Part shown: positions 27,055 through 36,058 of the stretch, piece by piece
Numbering within the stretch: position 1 is the first letter of the stretch
How the letters are laid out: every line of letters begins with the position of its first letter
Source of the DNA: CAWABB01 sp963780165
GTDB taxonomy: Bacteria > Bacteroidota > Ignavibacteria > UBA10030 > UBA6906
Assembly (NCBI GenBank): GCA_963780165.1
Contig: CAWABB010000001.1
Coordinates: 1,612,001-1,676,000 of the forward strand
Direction: 5' to 3'
Length of the DNA stretch: 64,000 nucleotides
Program-made: the position numbers and the translations under genes
The notes under the pieces: generated by a model
Seen by the model: only the letters and a program-made list of their open reading frames with translations
The model's database searches: none
Told to the model about the DNA's origin: nothing

Positions 27055-28206
27055 ATGCGCTCACTCTCGGTGCTGCACACATGCTTTTCCCGATCATGGG
27101 GAGGTCTGGAGATGCAGGCGCTGGAAATGTCGGCGTCCCTCGCCGCGCACGGTCACCGGGTGACGCTCGCCGCCCTTCCGGATTCCCGGCTCCTCTCCGC
27201 CGCGGCAGGGCGCGGCATCTCCACCATCCCCCTGGCGATGCGCGGGTACATCCACCCCCTCCTTACTGCGAAGCTCGCCCGCTCAATCAAGGAACTGTCC
27301 GTCGACGTGGTGCACGCACAGCACTCGCGCGACATCGCGACCGTCGTCCCCGCGGTGCTCCTGTCGGGCCGCCGGCCGCCCATCATCCTCAGCAAACGCG
27401 TGGGCTCCATGGTATCGAAGCGCGATCCGTTTCATCGGCTGACGTACAGGCACGTTTCGCGCGTGCTGGCAGTCTCGTCCGTCATCCGCACGAACGTGAT
27501 CGAGACGACCCCCGTTCCGCCAGAGCGCGTCACGGTCCTGCACGACGCGGTGGATACGAGGCGCTTCAACCCTGCGACGGTCGATCGGCAGGCGTTCCGT
27601 CGGACCCTGGGAATCAGTGATGAGACGATTGTCGTGGGGTGCCTGGGCAGGTTCTCGCCCGGGAAGGGACACGAGGAGCTGCTGCAGGCGGCGGCTGTCG
27701 TGCGTGACAACCATCCCGGCGTGCGGTTCGTGGTCGTGGGGGAGGCCAGCTTCGGAGAGGAAGCGTACGCACAGAACGTTCGGGGGCTTGCGGCTCGGCT
27801 GCATCTTGAAGAAACCGTCGTCTTCACGGGATTCAGGCCCGATGTGCCCGAGGTGATGGCGGCGTTCGACATCTTCGCCTTCCCATCGCACGCCGAGGCG
27901 TTCGGCATGGCGCTCATCGAGGCGATGGCGATGCAGAAGCCCGTTGTTGCCAGCAGCTCTGACGGCGTGCTCGATATTGTGCAGCAGGGGGTGTCGGGGG
28001 TGCTGGTGCCGCCAAAGAACGCGCTCGCCCTCGCGCTGGCGCTCACGAGGCTCGTCGGCAATCCCGACCTGCGCACGCGCCTTGGGCAGTCCGCACGCGA
28101 GCGGGTCGTGGCTCACTTCGATCAGGAACGCCAGACCGATTCGCTGGAAGCCATCTACGCTTCCCTGCTCAGATCCGCGTCCCCTACTTCACCCAGACGA
28201 TCGTAA
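27055..28206 (+). CDS. Glycosyltransferase family 4
   Basis: A 383-residue GT-B glycosyltransferase. The N-terminal acceptor domain has the glycine-rich FSRSWGGLEMQALEMSASL. The C-terminal donor domain has GCLGRFSPGKGHEELLQAA and the EX7E motif in PSHAEAFGMALIEAMAMQKPVVASSSDG. It transfers a sugar from a nucleotide donor, probably to a lipid or polysaccharide precursor; the substrate is not evident. Its 3' end overlaps the convergent Smr gene by 23 bases. Confidence 0.9.
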   Translation: MRSLSVLHTCFSRSWGGLEMQALEMSASLAAHGHRVTLAALPDSRLLSAAAGRGISTIPLAMRGYIHPLLTAKLARSIKELSVDVVHAQHSRDIATVVPAVLLSGRRPPIILSKRVGSMVSKRDPFHRLTYRHVSRVLAVSSVIRTNVIETTPVPPERVTVLHDAVDTRRFNPATVDRQAFRRTLGISDETIVVGCLGRFSPGKGHEELLQAAAVVRDNHPGVRFVVVGEASFGEEAYAQNVRGLAARLHLEETVVFTGFRPDVPEVMAAFDIFAFPSHAEAFGMALIEAMAMQKPVVASSSDGVLDIVQQGVSGVLVPPKNALALALALTRLVGNPDLRTRLGQSARERVVAHFDQERQTDSLEAIYASLLRSASPTSPRRS

Positions 28207-28528
28207 TCCCCCGGTTCGCGCCGCCCAGGTCAGAGTCGGCGTACGAACCGACCGCGATGCGCAACTCCCGTGTCGCCTCGTCATCCAGCGCGTAGCCCTC
28301 GCCCGCGATCACCGCCCTGAACCTCGCGCGCCTGCGGAACGCCCAGTTTCTGACGACCTCCCGCGTGGTCCCTCCACGACCCGAGCTTCCGTAGCCGTGA
28401 ACGACCTTCAACACGCGGTGCGACGCGGAACGCATGATGCGGGCGGCGGCATCGTCCAGCTCCGCCTCCACGTCGTCCGGATGCCGGGGAGGGTGCGCAA
28501 CGTCAACCGTGACGAGAGCCCCACTCAC
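28184..28528 (-). CDS. Single-domain Smr-like protein
   Basis: A 114-residue protein resembling the Smr domain found at the C-terminus of MutS2: VDVAHPPRHPDDVEAELDDA, then VLKVVHGYGSSGRGGTTREVVRNW (the HGxG loop) and a terminal NRGITIVWV strand in place of GxGAT. Smr domains are usually nucleases acting on DNA or mRNA. The GTG start overlaps the copA stop (GTGA), so it is the last gene of the copper operon, which is an unexpected place. It also overlaps the convergent glycosyltransferase gene. Confidence 0.7.
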   Translation of the reverse strand: MSGALVTVDVAHPPRHPDDVEAELDDAAARIMRSASHRVLKVVHGYGSSGRGGTTREVVRNWAFRRRARFRAVIAGEGYALDDEATRELRIAVGSYADSDLGGANRGITIVWVK

Positions 28529-30744
28529 GCCACCGCGCCTTTGAAGCGCCGCAGCCTGAGCGAGTTGCTCACGACCGAGACGGAACTGAACGCCATGGCC
28601 GCCGCGGCCAGCACGGGGTTCAGGAGCCCGAGCGCGGCAAGCGGGATCCCCACAACGTTGTAGGCGAATGCCCAGAAGAAGTTCTGCCTGATCGTCCGCA
28701 CCATCTGCCGCGAGAGGCGGACGGCATCCACGAGAGCCATCAGGTCCGGCCTCATCAGCGTGATGTCCGCGGCTTCCATCGCGACGTCCGTGCCAGAGCC
28801 CATCGCCACGGAGACGTCTGCCTGCGCGAGCGCCGGGGCGTCGTTCACGCCGTCGCCGACCATGAGGACCCGGTCGCCGGACCGCTGGTACTCCTTCACG
28901 GAAGAGATCTTGCCCTCTGGACTGAGGCGGAAGAGCACCTCGTCAACTCCTGCCGCCGAGGCCACAGCCTTCGCGGCACCGCCAGCGTCTCCCGTAAGCA
29001 TGACAGGCTGAAGCCCGAGACTCTTCAGCTGTTCGATTGCCGCGCGCGACGACGGGCGTATGGCATCCGCCACGGCGATCGCACCGACGCACGCGCCATC
29101 CACCCCGATCAAGACCGCTGTGGCTCCCTGGCTTGCCCACATCTCTACCCGAGCCACAAGCGGAGACGGATCCACCCCCTCCTCGCGCATCAAAGCAGCA
29201 CTCCCGGCCACGATCGTCCGTCCTCCGGCGTGCGCAACGACGCCCAGGCCCGGCTTCGACGCGAACGACTCGACGTCCGCAAGCCCGATGTTCCGCCGCT
29301 CTGCCTCCCGGACGATCGCGCGCCCTACAGGGTGCTCCGACCCGCGCTCCGCGGCGGCCGCGGCGGCGAGCACATCACCGTCCGTCCACCCCTCCGCTCC
29401 CGCCATGCCGATGAACCGCGGCGTACCTTCAGTGATCGTTCCCGTCTTGTCCAGAAACAGCCAGCGCACGCGTCCAACGAGCTCCAGACTGACCACGTTC
29501 CTGATCAGCACCCCAATCTTCGCACCGACCCCCGTCCCGACCATGACGGCGGTCGGGGTGGCAAGCCCGAGCGCACACGGGCATGCGATGATCAGCACAG
29601 CAATGAAGGGGACCAGGGCGCCCCCGAGCCCGACGCCACCCACGACGTACCACGCGAGGAACGTGATGACGGCAATCCCGATCACGACCGGCACAAAGAT
29701 CGCCGCAATCCGGTCGGCCAGCGCCTGGATCGGCGGCTTGCCGGTCTGCGCTTCCCGCACCAGACGGATCATATGGGACAGGACCGTCGCCGAACCCACT
29801 GCCGTCGCTTCAATCTCAAGCGCCCCGCTACCATTGACTGATCCGCCCACTACCCGGTCCCCCGGCTTCTTGTCCACCGGCATGCTCTCGCCGGTCATGA
29901 GCGATTCGTCCACGGCGCTCATCCCCCGGACGATGCACCCGTCAACCGGAATGCGCTCTCCCGGCCGGATGACCACCAGATCGCCGAGCACCAGCAGCGA
30001 GGCGTCGACGCGTTCTTCGATTCCATTGCGCTTCCGGACGGCATGCGCCGGGTTGAGGGCGATTAGCGCGCGGATCGTGGATGACGCGTTGCCGCGCGCC
30101 CTTGCTTCGAGCCAGCGGCCGAACAGGATAAGCGTGATAATGGTGGCCGCCGTCTCGAAGTAAACGTGGTGATCCAGGCCGCCACGCCCCGGCATCACCG
30201 ACACTGCGGCGCTGTACAGAAACGCCGAGCCCGTTCCTACCGCGACAAGGGTGTTCATGTCCGCGGTCCGGTGCCGGAGTGCACTCCATGCCCCGCGAAA
30301 GAAATTGCGGCCGGCCCCGAAGACAACCGGGGCCGACAGCAGGAGGACGATCAGGTTCAGCTGGTGGACGGACAGGGGGATGACCCGATCGAACCCCTCG
30401 ACCATGCCGGCCATGCCGAGCAACACGACGGGGACGGTGAGCGCAACGCTCAGGATGAGATCCGAGGTTCTGGAACGTCGCGCATCCTCGCCCGGATCAG
30501 GCGCAGGGACGGAGTCGACGCTCAGCGTGTAGCCTGCCCCCTCGACCGCCTTCCGCAATGCCTCGAGGTCTGTTTGCGAACGGTCGATTGTGACCGCGGC
30601 CTCTTCCGTGGCGAGATTGACCGCGGCCGTGCTGACGCCATCGACCGACGCCAGGGCTTTCTCGACCCTGGTCACGCACGCGGCGCAGGTCATGCCCCCG
30701 ACAGGGAGGAGTAACGTTTCGATGTTGTGAGTGCGCAGCGCCAT
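28525..30744 (-). CDS. copA: Copper-exporting P1B-type ATPase
   Basis: A 739-residue inner-membrane pump that exports Cu(I) from the cytoplasm. There is one N-terminal heavy-metal domain with GMTCAAC at 17-23. It has eight predicted helices with the CPC metal site at 388-390, the TGE loop at 284-286, the phosphorylated Asp in DKTGT at 432-436, SEHPVG and GDGVNDAPALA. C-terminal helices carry YNVVG and the MAFSSVSVVSNSLR signature of the Cu(I) subgroup. It is preceded by the AlkD-like gene (11-base gap) and the metallochaperone gene, forming a copper operon. Confidence 0.96.
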   Translation of the reverse strand: MALRTHNIETLLLPVGGMTCAACVTRVEKALASVDGVSTAAVNLATEEAAVTIDRSQTDLEALRKAVEGAGYTLSVDSVPAPDPGEDARRSRTSDLILSVALTVPVVLLGMAGMVEGFDRVIPLSVHQLNLIVLLLSAPVVFGAGRNFFRGAWSALRHRTADMNTLVAVGTGSAFLYSAAVSVMPGRGGLDHHVYFETAATIITLILFGRWLEARARGNASSTIRALIALNPAHAVRKRNGIEERVDASLLVLGDLVVIRPGERIPVDGCIVRGMSAVDESLMTGESMPVDKKPGDRVVGGSVNGSGALEIEATAVGSATVLSHMIRLVREAQTGKPPIQALADRIAAIFVPVVIGIAVITFLAWYVVGGVGLGGALVPFIAVLIIACPCALGLATPTAVMVGTGVGAKIGVLIRNVVSLELVGRVRWLFLDKTGTITEGTPRFIGMAGAEGWTDGDVLAAAAAAERGSEHPVGRAIVREAERRNIGLADVESFASKPGLGVVAHAGGRTIVAGSAALMREEGVDPSPLVARVEMWASQGATAVLIGVDGACVGAIAVADAIRPSSRAAIEQLKSLGLQPVMLTGDAGGAAKAVASAAGVDEVLFRLSPEGKISSVKEYQRSGDRVLMVGDGVNDAPALAQADVSVAMGSGTDVAMEAADITLMRPDLMALVDAVRLSRQMVRTIRQNFFWAFAYNVVGIPLAALGLLNPVLAAAAMAFSSVSVVSNSLRLRRFKGAVA

Positions 30745-30755
30745 CTGTTCGTGCC

Positions 30756-31427
30756 TCAGGTTCCGGTCCGCCCGAGCAACTCCCGTTCTGCGTCGGCTCC
30801 AATCCAGCGCGCTGCTCCGGATCCGCTGCGACGCAATCGTGCAGCCTCTGCAATGGCCTTCGTGCGCAGCGCTGGATTCCGCTTGCCGATCTGGCGAAGG
30901 GCCCAGTTGACCGCCTTCTTCACAAAGTTGCGCTCGTCGTCTGCCTCCCGCCTGATCGCCAGAAGCATGGGCCCAAAAGTGCTGTCGGGGAGACCTTTCT
31001 GGCTCACGGCAATGCGTGCCATCAGGGAGAACCCGGCCCGCTTGACGAACTCCTGCTTGCGCCCGCTCCAGAGGAGCGCTTTCCGTTGGGCGTGGGGCGT
31101 GCGCTCAAACAGGTTCGCACACACCTGGTCGCACAGATCCCACGAGTCCAGCTCTCGCGCCCAGCGGTCCATAGCGCGGGCAGACATGGCCACCGGATCC
31201 GCGAGCATGCTCGCCAGGATGCGGGCTTCATGGATTCCCGAGGCCCAGAGATCCTCCGCAAGCCGGTGGTCCTTCCCGAGGCGGCGCGCGATGGGGCGTA
31301 ACCGGGCAATCGACACCCCGAGGGCCCGTGCGGTGTTGATCCCGTACCGCGCCATTCCCTCCCGGTTCCGCGCATTCTGCATGGACCGGAGTTCCTCGAG
31401 GACCGTGTCAGCGCGCGCAGGCCTCAC
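30756..31427 (-). CDS. DNA alkylation repair protein, AlkD family
   Basis: A 223-residue all-helical HEAT-like protein. Blocks such as WASGIHEARILASMLADP, WDLCDQVCANLFER, FVKRAGFSLMARIAV and RNFVKKAVNWALRQIGKRN match the AlkD family, which excises alkylated bases from DNA. The GTG start at 31427 overlaps the chaperone stop (GTGA). The longer frame to 31595 covers the chaperone gene and is rejected. Being tightly inside a copper operon is unusual; a role in repairing metal-linked damage is only inference. Confidence 0.82.
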   Translation of the reverse strand: MRPARADTVLEELRSMQNARNREGMARYGINTARALGVSIARLRPIARRLGKDHRLAEDLWASGIHEARILASMLADPVAMSARAMDRWARELDSWDLCDQVCANLFERTPHAQRKALLWSGRKQEFVKRAGFSLMARIAVSQKGLPDSTFGPMLLAIRREADDERNFVKKAVNWALRQIGKRNPALRTKAIAEAARLRRSGSGAARWIGADAERELLGRTGT

Positions 31428-31630
31428 GCCGGTACCGGCGTATACCCGGCCTTGCGAATCGCACCTTCGATATCCTGCCGCGATGCCGCCTTCTCTTCGA
31501 AGGAAACCTGCGCCTCCCCGATGCTCACCGAATCGACCCTGACGCCGGGCAGCGACGCCAGCTCGCGCCGCACTGCTTCGACACAGTGGCCGCATCCCAT
31601 CCCGTCAATCCGCACCGTTGTTGTCGTCAT
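31424..31630 (-). CDS. copZ: Heavy-metal-associated copper chaperone
   Basis: A 68-residue HMA domain with the metal-binding GMGCGHC motif and a C-terminal AIRKAGYTPVPA, the CopZ/Atx1 fold that binds Cu(I) and delivers it to CopA. The start at 31630 follows GGGAGAGC; a 20-residue upstream extension is unlikely. It is first in the operon chaperone, AlkD-like, copA, Smr, with overlaps or an 11-base gap throughout. Confidence 0.9.
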   Translation of the reverse strand: MTTTTVRIDGMGCGHCVEAVRRELASLPGVRVDSVSIGEAQVSFEEKAASRQDIEGAIRKAGYTPVPA

Positions 31631-31722
31631 GAGGACGCTCTCCCGATAGTTCCCGCTCATCCGTTTGGTGCTGTGGCATGCAACGCGCACCGTGCGGCAT
31701 TTTCATCACATGAGCCCCCGGA

Positions 31723-31751
31723 AATATAGAGACACCCCCCGGCAGATGCAA
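31723..31751 (-). promoter_or_regulatory. Copper operon promoter with flanking repeats
   Basis: On the minus strand TTGCAT and TATATT are spaced by 17 bases. The -35 region overlaps a perfect 14-base palindrome, GCAACGCGCGTTGC (31748-31761). ATGCAACGCGC is repeated at 31678-31688 and 31746-31756, flanking the promoter. These are candidate operators for a copper-responsive regulator, which is not encoded nearby. Confidence 0.55.
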
Positions 31752-31776
31752 CGCGCGTTGCGGAGGAAGGAATGAG

Positions 31777-32382
31777 TTGGTATCTTCGGTGATGATGACG
31801 AGCGCCGCATTTGAACGGATCCTCCGCTCCTCCCTCCCTGCACGTCCGCGTCGGAGAGTCGCCAGTGCAGGGTTGGTCGACGCCGGCGTTCTGGTCCCCG
31901 TGCTCCTCCACGACGACGAGCCCCTTCTTCTGTTCACGCGGCGCACCGACCGGGTCGAGACGCACAAGGGGCAGATCTCGTTTCCGGGCGGGGTGGTAGA
32001 CCCTGGCGATGCGGACGTCGTCGCCACGGCACTGCGCGAAACCCACGAAGAACTCGGCGTCGAGCCGGCCTCCGTTGAGACGCTCGGCCTGCTGGACGAT
32101 CTTGCCACGCCGACGGGGTTCCGGATCACTCCGGTCGTCGGGATCCTGCGAACTCTCCCCCTCTACATCCCAAACACGGACGAGGTCGAAGAAGTTTTCG
32201 AGGCCCCCGTTTCGACGCTTCTCAATCCGGACATCTGCTCATCGGAAATCTTCGTGCTCGACGGCCTCGCGCGCAGGGTCTGGACGTATGCGTACGGCCC
32301 CCATCGGATCTGGGGCGCGACGGCGTACATCCTCCGCAACCTGCTGTCCCTCGCCACGGGGACAACGCACGACGATCCCTGA
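31777..32382 (+). CDS. Nudix CoA pyrophosphatase (NudL-like)
   Basis: A 201-residue Nudix hydrolase that cleaves CoA and its derivatives. It carries the family-specific LLLFTRRTDRVETHKGQISFPGG motif next to a Nudix box of the form GGxVDxxDxxxxATALRETHEELG, the variant spacing usual for CoA pyrophosphatases. The start is uncertain: TTG 31777 sits after GGAGGAAGGA, while ATG 31792 or 31795 would shorten it by 5-6 residues. It is divergent from the copper operon and convergent with the sigma factor gene. Confidence 0.88.
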   Translation: MVSSVMMTSAAFERILRSSLPARPRRRVASAGLVDAGVLVPVLLHDDEPLLLFTRRTDRVETHKGQISFPGGVVDPGDADVVATALRETHEELGVEPASVETLGLLDDLATPTGFRITPVVGILRTLPLYIPNTDEVEEVFEAPVSTLLNPDICSSEIFVLDGLARRVWTYAYGPHRIWGATAYILRNLLSLATGTTHDDP

Positions 32383-32387
32383 ACAGA

Positions 32388-32423
32388 CCGCCCCTCCGCG
32401 TCTGCATCAACGGGGAGGGGCGG
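32388..32423. terminator. Bidirectional hairpin between convergent genes
   Basis: CCGCCCCTCC and GGAGGGGCGG arms enclose a 16-base loop. It lies between the Nudix stop and the sigma factor stop and could serve both. Confidence 0.5.
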
Positions 32424-32443
32424 GATGACGTCGGGCTGCCCGG

Positions 32444-33049
32444 TTACGATTGTGCAAACCCGAGATCCGAAGGAACAAAGCGGGCGCCGACCCGGTAGCC
32501 GCGCGATGTGGCGTACCCCTTCAACTTGTCGAACAGAATCGCCCGCGCCCGGTGCAGGCGGGACCGCACGGTTCCAATGGGAATCTCGAGCGATTCGGCG
32601 ATCTCTTCGTACGGCAACTCCTCGATATCGCGGAGCACGATGACGCTCTTGAACTTCTCGGGGAGTCCGCCGATGGCGTCGGCGATCTCGTCCTCGAAGA
32701 TGTCATCCACGTCCAGCGCGGCCATGTCCTGACGATCGGAGATCTCGCGGGCTGCCATCTGATATGCGGAGATCTGCTCGTCGTATTCGACGTGGTCCGG
32801 CTGTCGCTTGACGCGACGGTACTCGTTGATGTAGGTGTTGCGCATGATCCTGTACAGCCACGCTTTCGCGTTGGTTCCCTCTTCGAACTTGTCGAAGAAG
32901 CGGTACGCCTTCAGGAATGTCTCCTGGAGGAGGTCGCTCGCCTCCTCTTTGTTGGACGTAAGGTAGAGCGCGTAGTTGTAGAGAAGGTCCATGTGCGGAG
33001 CCATCTCTTCGTTGAACCTCGTATGCTTTGTGCCCGTCGTAGGGTTCAT
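32444..33049 (-). CDS. ECF-type RNA polymerase sigma factor
   Basis: A 201-residue sigma-70 family factor with region 2 (YNYALYLTSNKEEASDLLQETFLKAYRFF, AWLYRIMRNTYINEYRR) and region 4 (LPEKFKSVIVLRDIEELPYEEIAESLEIPIGTVRSRLHRAR). It directs RNA polymerase to a stress or envelope regulon. An acidic linker (DVDDIFEDEI) joins the regions. No anti-sigma gene is adjacent; the gene stands alone behind a near-consensus promoter. Confidence 0.93.
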   Translation of the reverse strand: MNPTTGTKHTRFNEEMAPHMDLLYNYALYLTSNKEEASDLLQETFLKAYRFFDKFEEGTNAKAWLYRIMRNTYINEYRRVKRQPDHVEYDEQISAYQMAAREISDRQDMAALDVDDIFEDEIADAIGGLPEKFKSVIVLRDIEELPYEEIAESLEIPIGTVRSRLHRARAILFDKLKGYATSRGYRVGARFVPSDLGFAQS

Positions 33050-33123
33050 GGTTAGTGACTTCCGGCGTTGGGGATAGATTTCGTTGCTGTCGTTTTCTTC
33101 GGTATATACGATTTTGATGTTTT

Positions 33124-33152
33124 AATATAACCTCCCGCCAGGCATTTGTCAA
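33124..33152 (-). promoter_or_regulatory. Near-consensus sigma-70 promoter of the ECF sigma gene
   Basis: On the minus strand TTGACA and TATATT are spaced by 17 bases. The start would be near 33117, leaving a leader of about 68 bases. Confidence 0.75.
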
Positions 33153-33244
33153 GACCCTACAAAAAACTATTTGCCGCTGTAATTGTTTAAACAACAACAA
33201 GTTACAGGAACGAACTTTAGGCCGCGCGAATGTCCCGAAACCAC

Positions 33245-33270
33245 AAAAAAAGGGGCCCAAAATGGGCCCC
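33245..33270 (-). terminator. Rho-independent terminator after TPR gene
   Basis: On the minus strand GGGGCCCA pairs with TGGGCCCC around a 3-base loop, followed by seven T residues. It closes the exbB-to-TPR operon. Confidence 0.9.
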
Positions 33271-33294
33271 CGTTGACACCTGCTTCCTGGCTGT

Positions 33295-35118
33295 CTAGTT
33301 CGCGCCGGGGCAGCCGATCCTTTCCATCCCCTTCTTCGCATCGGCGTTTCCGGGGTTCAGTCGGAGGACCTTCCTGTACTCCTCGCACGCCTCGCCCGTC
33401 AGCTTCCGGTTCGCCTCATCATCCCCCTCAACGCGCAGCAGGACCAATCCTTGCGCCAGCCAGAGGTGGGACATGTAGTTGGTCGGGTTCATCTCCACGG
33501 AGCGGCGGAAGTGCGTCACCGCTTCGGTGATCCGCTTACGGTTCTCTGCCGGATCGCCCTTTGGATCCAGCGTCTGCAGCACAGCCTGTCCCCATGAGAA
33601 CCGGCTGTCCGCGTTGTCATACCCGGACCCCTGCGCCTTGCGATACCCGTCAACGGCTTTTTCGTACTGTTGTTTCTGGAACCAGTACGACGCGCTCATG
33701 TACTGCGCTTCGCCGATCTCCTTCTTGTACTTCACCGGGTCGCTCTGCGCCTGGGTCAGCACCTCGTCATACTGCGCCTTCGCCTCGTCGAGGGAGTCCA
33801 TCAACGAGAGCGTCCGTCCGAGCCAGAGCCGGCCCAGGAGGAAGTCAGGCTTCATGGTCACGGTTTTCGTGAGCAGCTCGTGCGCGCGCTGATAGTTCTT
33901 GACCTGCATGTACGATGCCGAGGCGTTGATGTACGCGCTGAGCGAGCGGGGATCGCAGGCGATCCTCTTCTCGAACATCTGCGCCGCCTTGTCGTACTCC
34001 TGCTTCTTCATGTACAGCGAGCCAAGCGAGAAATACGGTTCGCAGTTCGTTGAATCGGTCTCGACGGCCGTCAGGAGCGCCTTCATCGCTTCGTCCTCGC
34101 GGCCGAGGCCATAGAGCGCGATGCCGTATTTGCCCTGGTCTTCCGGCTTGATTGCATTTCGCCGCTCCAGGCCGCCAAATGCGCCGATGGCCCCCGCGTA
34201 GTCCTTCGTCTCGGCCAGCGAGTGCGCGTAGATTCGCCAGACATCGGCGTTGCTTGAATCCAGCTCCAGCGAGCGCTTCGCCGCCTTTGCCGCCTCGGGG
34301 AAATCTTCTGCGCCGAACAGCGCCTTCGCCAGGTTTTGTGAGCCGGGCACGCCCTGCGGGTCCAGGGTAGCATATTTCCGCAGCGGAGGAATGGCTTTCT
34401 GGTACATCTTCGCCAGCACCAGGATCTCGCCCTTCTCCAGATAAGCCTGCGCATACGTAGAGTCCACGGCGATGACTCCATCGTATTCCTTTACCGCCTC
34501 GTTGTATTGCCGCTGCTTCTCGAACAGGTGCCCCAGCGTCATCCGCGTCTCGATGTCCTTGGGATTCAGCTCGATGGCCTTCTGGTAGTTCAGCACGGCC
34601 AGCGGCGCCACCCCCTGCTTCGCATACGCAGTCGCAAGGCCCTTGTACACTTCGACGTTCTTCTCGTCGTACTCCTTTGACAGCGTCAGGACGCGAATGG
34701 CATTGTCGACCGAGTCCGCAGCGACCAGCGCAAGGCCATACGCGCTGAGCACGGCGGGGTCTTTGCGCGCCAGCCTCTCCGCACGGCGATACGCGCTGAG
34801 CGCGTTGGGGAGATCCTTCCTCTGCATGTACGCGTCGCCGAGCATCTTCAGCGCCGCGACGTTCTCGTCGTCGCTCTTGACCGACCCCTCCAGATACCGG
34901 ATCGCATCGTCCGTACGCCCCTGCGCGAACGCGATTGCCCCGAGGTAGTATCCCGCTTCGGCCTGTTTCTGGTTGGCCTTCAGGGCGTCCTGAAATCCCG
35001 TGATCGCCGCAGCGGTGTCGCGGGCGGTCAGCGACCCCTTCGCTTTCCCGATGAAGTCCTGTGCCGCAGCACCGGCGGTCACACTGATGATGAGCATTGC
35101 AAGAACGAGCGTTCTCAT
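33295..35118 (-). CDS. Periplasmic TPR-repeat protein
   Basis: A 607-residue protein with a signal peptide (MRTLVLAMLIISVTAGAAAQ) and at least ten tetratricopeptide repeats covering the rest (for example YQKAIELNPKDIETRMTLGHLF, AAQMFEKRIACDPRSLSAYINA). TPR arrays scaffold protein contacts. It is the last gene of the operon with exbB, two exbD, tonB and a PstS-like gene, an arrangement seen in Bacteroidota and relatives, so it probably supports the TonB/ExbBD machine or its envelope partner. A strong terminator follows. Confidence 0.88.
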   Translation of the reverse strand: MRTLVLAMLIISVTAGAAAQDFIGKAKGSLTARDTAAAITGFQDALKANQKQAEAGYYLGAIAFAQGRTDDAIRYLEGSVKSDDENVAALKMLGDAYMQRKDLPNALSAYRRAERLARKDPAVLSAYGLALVAADSVDNAIRVLTLSKEYDEKNVEVYKGLATAYAKQGVAPLAVLNYQKAIELNPKDIETRMTLGHLFEKQRQYNEAVKEYDGVIAVDSTYAQAYLEKGEILVLAKMYQKAIPPLRKYATLDPQGVPGSQNLAKALFGAEDFPEAAKAAKRSLELDSSNADVWRIYAHSLAETKDYAGAIGAFGGLERRNAIKPEDQGKYGIALYGLGREDEAMKALLTAVETDSTNCEPYFSLGSLYMKKQEYDKAAQMFEKRIACDPRSLSAYINASASYMQVKNYQRAHELLTKTVTMKPDFLLGRLWLGRTLSLMDSLDEAKAQYDEVLTQAQSDPVKYKKEIGEAQYMSASYWFQKQQYEKAVDGYRKAQGSGYDNADSRFSWGQAVLQTLDPKGDPAENRKRITEAVTHFRRSVEMNPTNYMSHLWLAQGLVLLRVEGDDEANRKLTGEACEEYRKVLRLNPGNADAKKGMERIGCPGAN

Positions 35119-35128
35119 GCTTCTGGTC

Positions 35129-36058
35129 CTACCTGGATGAGAGTTGGATGAGGCGCACCGGCATGGTCTTCGGCACCAGGCCGGCCTCCTGAAAAGCTTT
35201 CTGTCCCGGGGGGCTGCTGACGAAGGCGATGAACCCCAGGCTCAGATCGCGAGTCACCTCGCGCGTGTAGATGTAGACCGGTGTTGACAGGGGATAGTAG
35301 TACAGATACAGATACGCTTGCGCCGGGCTGAAGTACTTGCCCGCCGGTAGGCTGGTGTCCGGTCTGAACCCCGGCCCTCCGACGGCCAGAACGTTGATAT
35401 CGCCGACGCCCAGCAGCCAGTTCAAAGGCACCAGCCCGATCGCGTTCGGTGTGCGCGCAACGGTTTTGACGATGTCCGCGCTTCGGGAAACCGGCGTTGC
35501 GCTGAGCCCGAACGGGCGCCCCTTCAGAATCGAATCTCTGAATGCCTCGTTGGTGCTCGAGTTCAGTCCGCCGATCACGGCTTCAATCACGTGCCCGGTA
35601 CCGCGCCCCGACCAGGTGGTCCGGGTGCCGCTGAAGATGCTGTCCAGCTCCCCGATCCTGATCTCCTTCTGCCGGTTCGACGGATGGGTGATGACCGCCA
35701 CCGCCGACTGGGCCACGTGATGCTCCTCGAACCAGATCTTCGCGTCGGTCAGCGCCTTGCGCTCATCGTCGTTCAGCCGCCGTGCGATCGCGATCACGCG
35801 GACGCTGTCGGCCGCGAAGGCCGCGACCGCCTCGCGCGCTTCCATGACGCGGACTTCGATCGCCGACCCCTCGTACTGCGCCTGGAAGTCGTTGACCTCG
35901 CGGCGCATCACGGGTTCGATCGCCTCATCCACAGCGACGACGAGCGACCCCTTGGTCAGGGCCGTCGATCCCGGTTCACGGTCGCAGGCCGGGCCCGTTA
36001 TCGCCGTCAGCACGACGGCGACTCCTGCGGCCAGCTTCACCACGACGTCCCGAGCGCA
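35129..36058 (-). CDS. PstS-like substrate-binding lipoprotein
   Basis: About 309 residues of the phosphate-binding (PBP-like) fold: LVVAVDEAIEPVMRREVNDF near the start, then RIGELDSIFSGTRTTWSG, GGLNSSTNEAFRDSIL, and a YYYPLSTPVYIYT segment before the C-terminal FVSSPPGQKAFQEAG. A signal with a possible lipid-attachment Cys (ITGPAC) is present. The start is uncertain: ATG 36058, or GTG at 36040/36037, which gives a more typical signal peptide. No Pst ABC permease is nearby; it sits in the TonB/ExbBD operon, so its ligand and role are open. Confidence 0.8.
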   Translation of the reverse strand, partial: CARDVVVKLAAGVAVVLTAITGPACDREPGSTALTKGSLVVAVDEAIEPVMRREVNDFQAQYEGSAIEVRVMEAREAVAAFAADSVRVIAIARRLNDDERKALTDAKIWFEEHHVAQSAVAVITHPSNRQKEIRIGELDSIFSGTRTTWSGRGTGHVIEAVIGGLNSSTNEAFRDSILKGRPFGLSATPVSRSADIVKTVARTPNAIGLVPLNWLLGVGDINVLAVGGPGFRPDTSLPAGKYFSPAQAYLYLYYYPLSTPVYIYTREVTRDLSLGFIAFVSSPPGQKAFQEAGLVPKTMPVRLIQLSSR

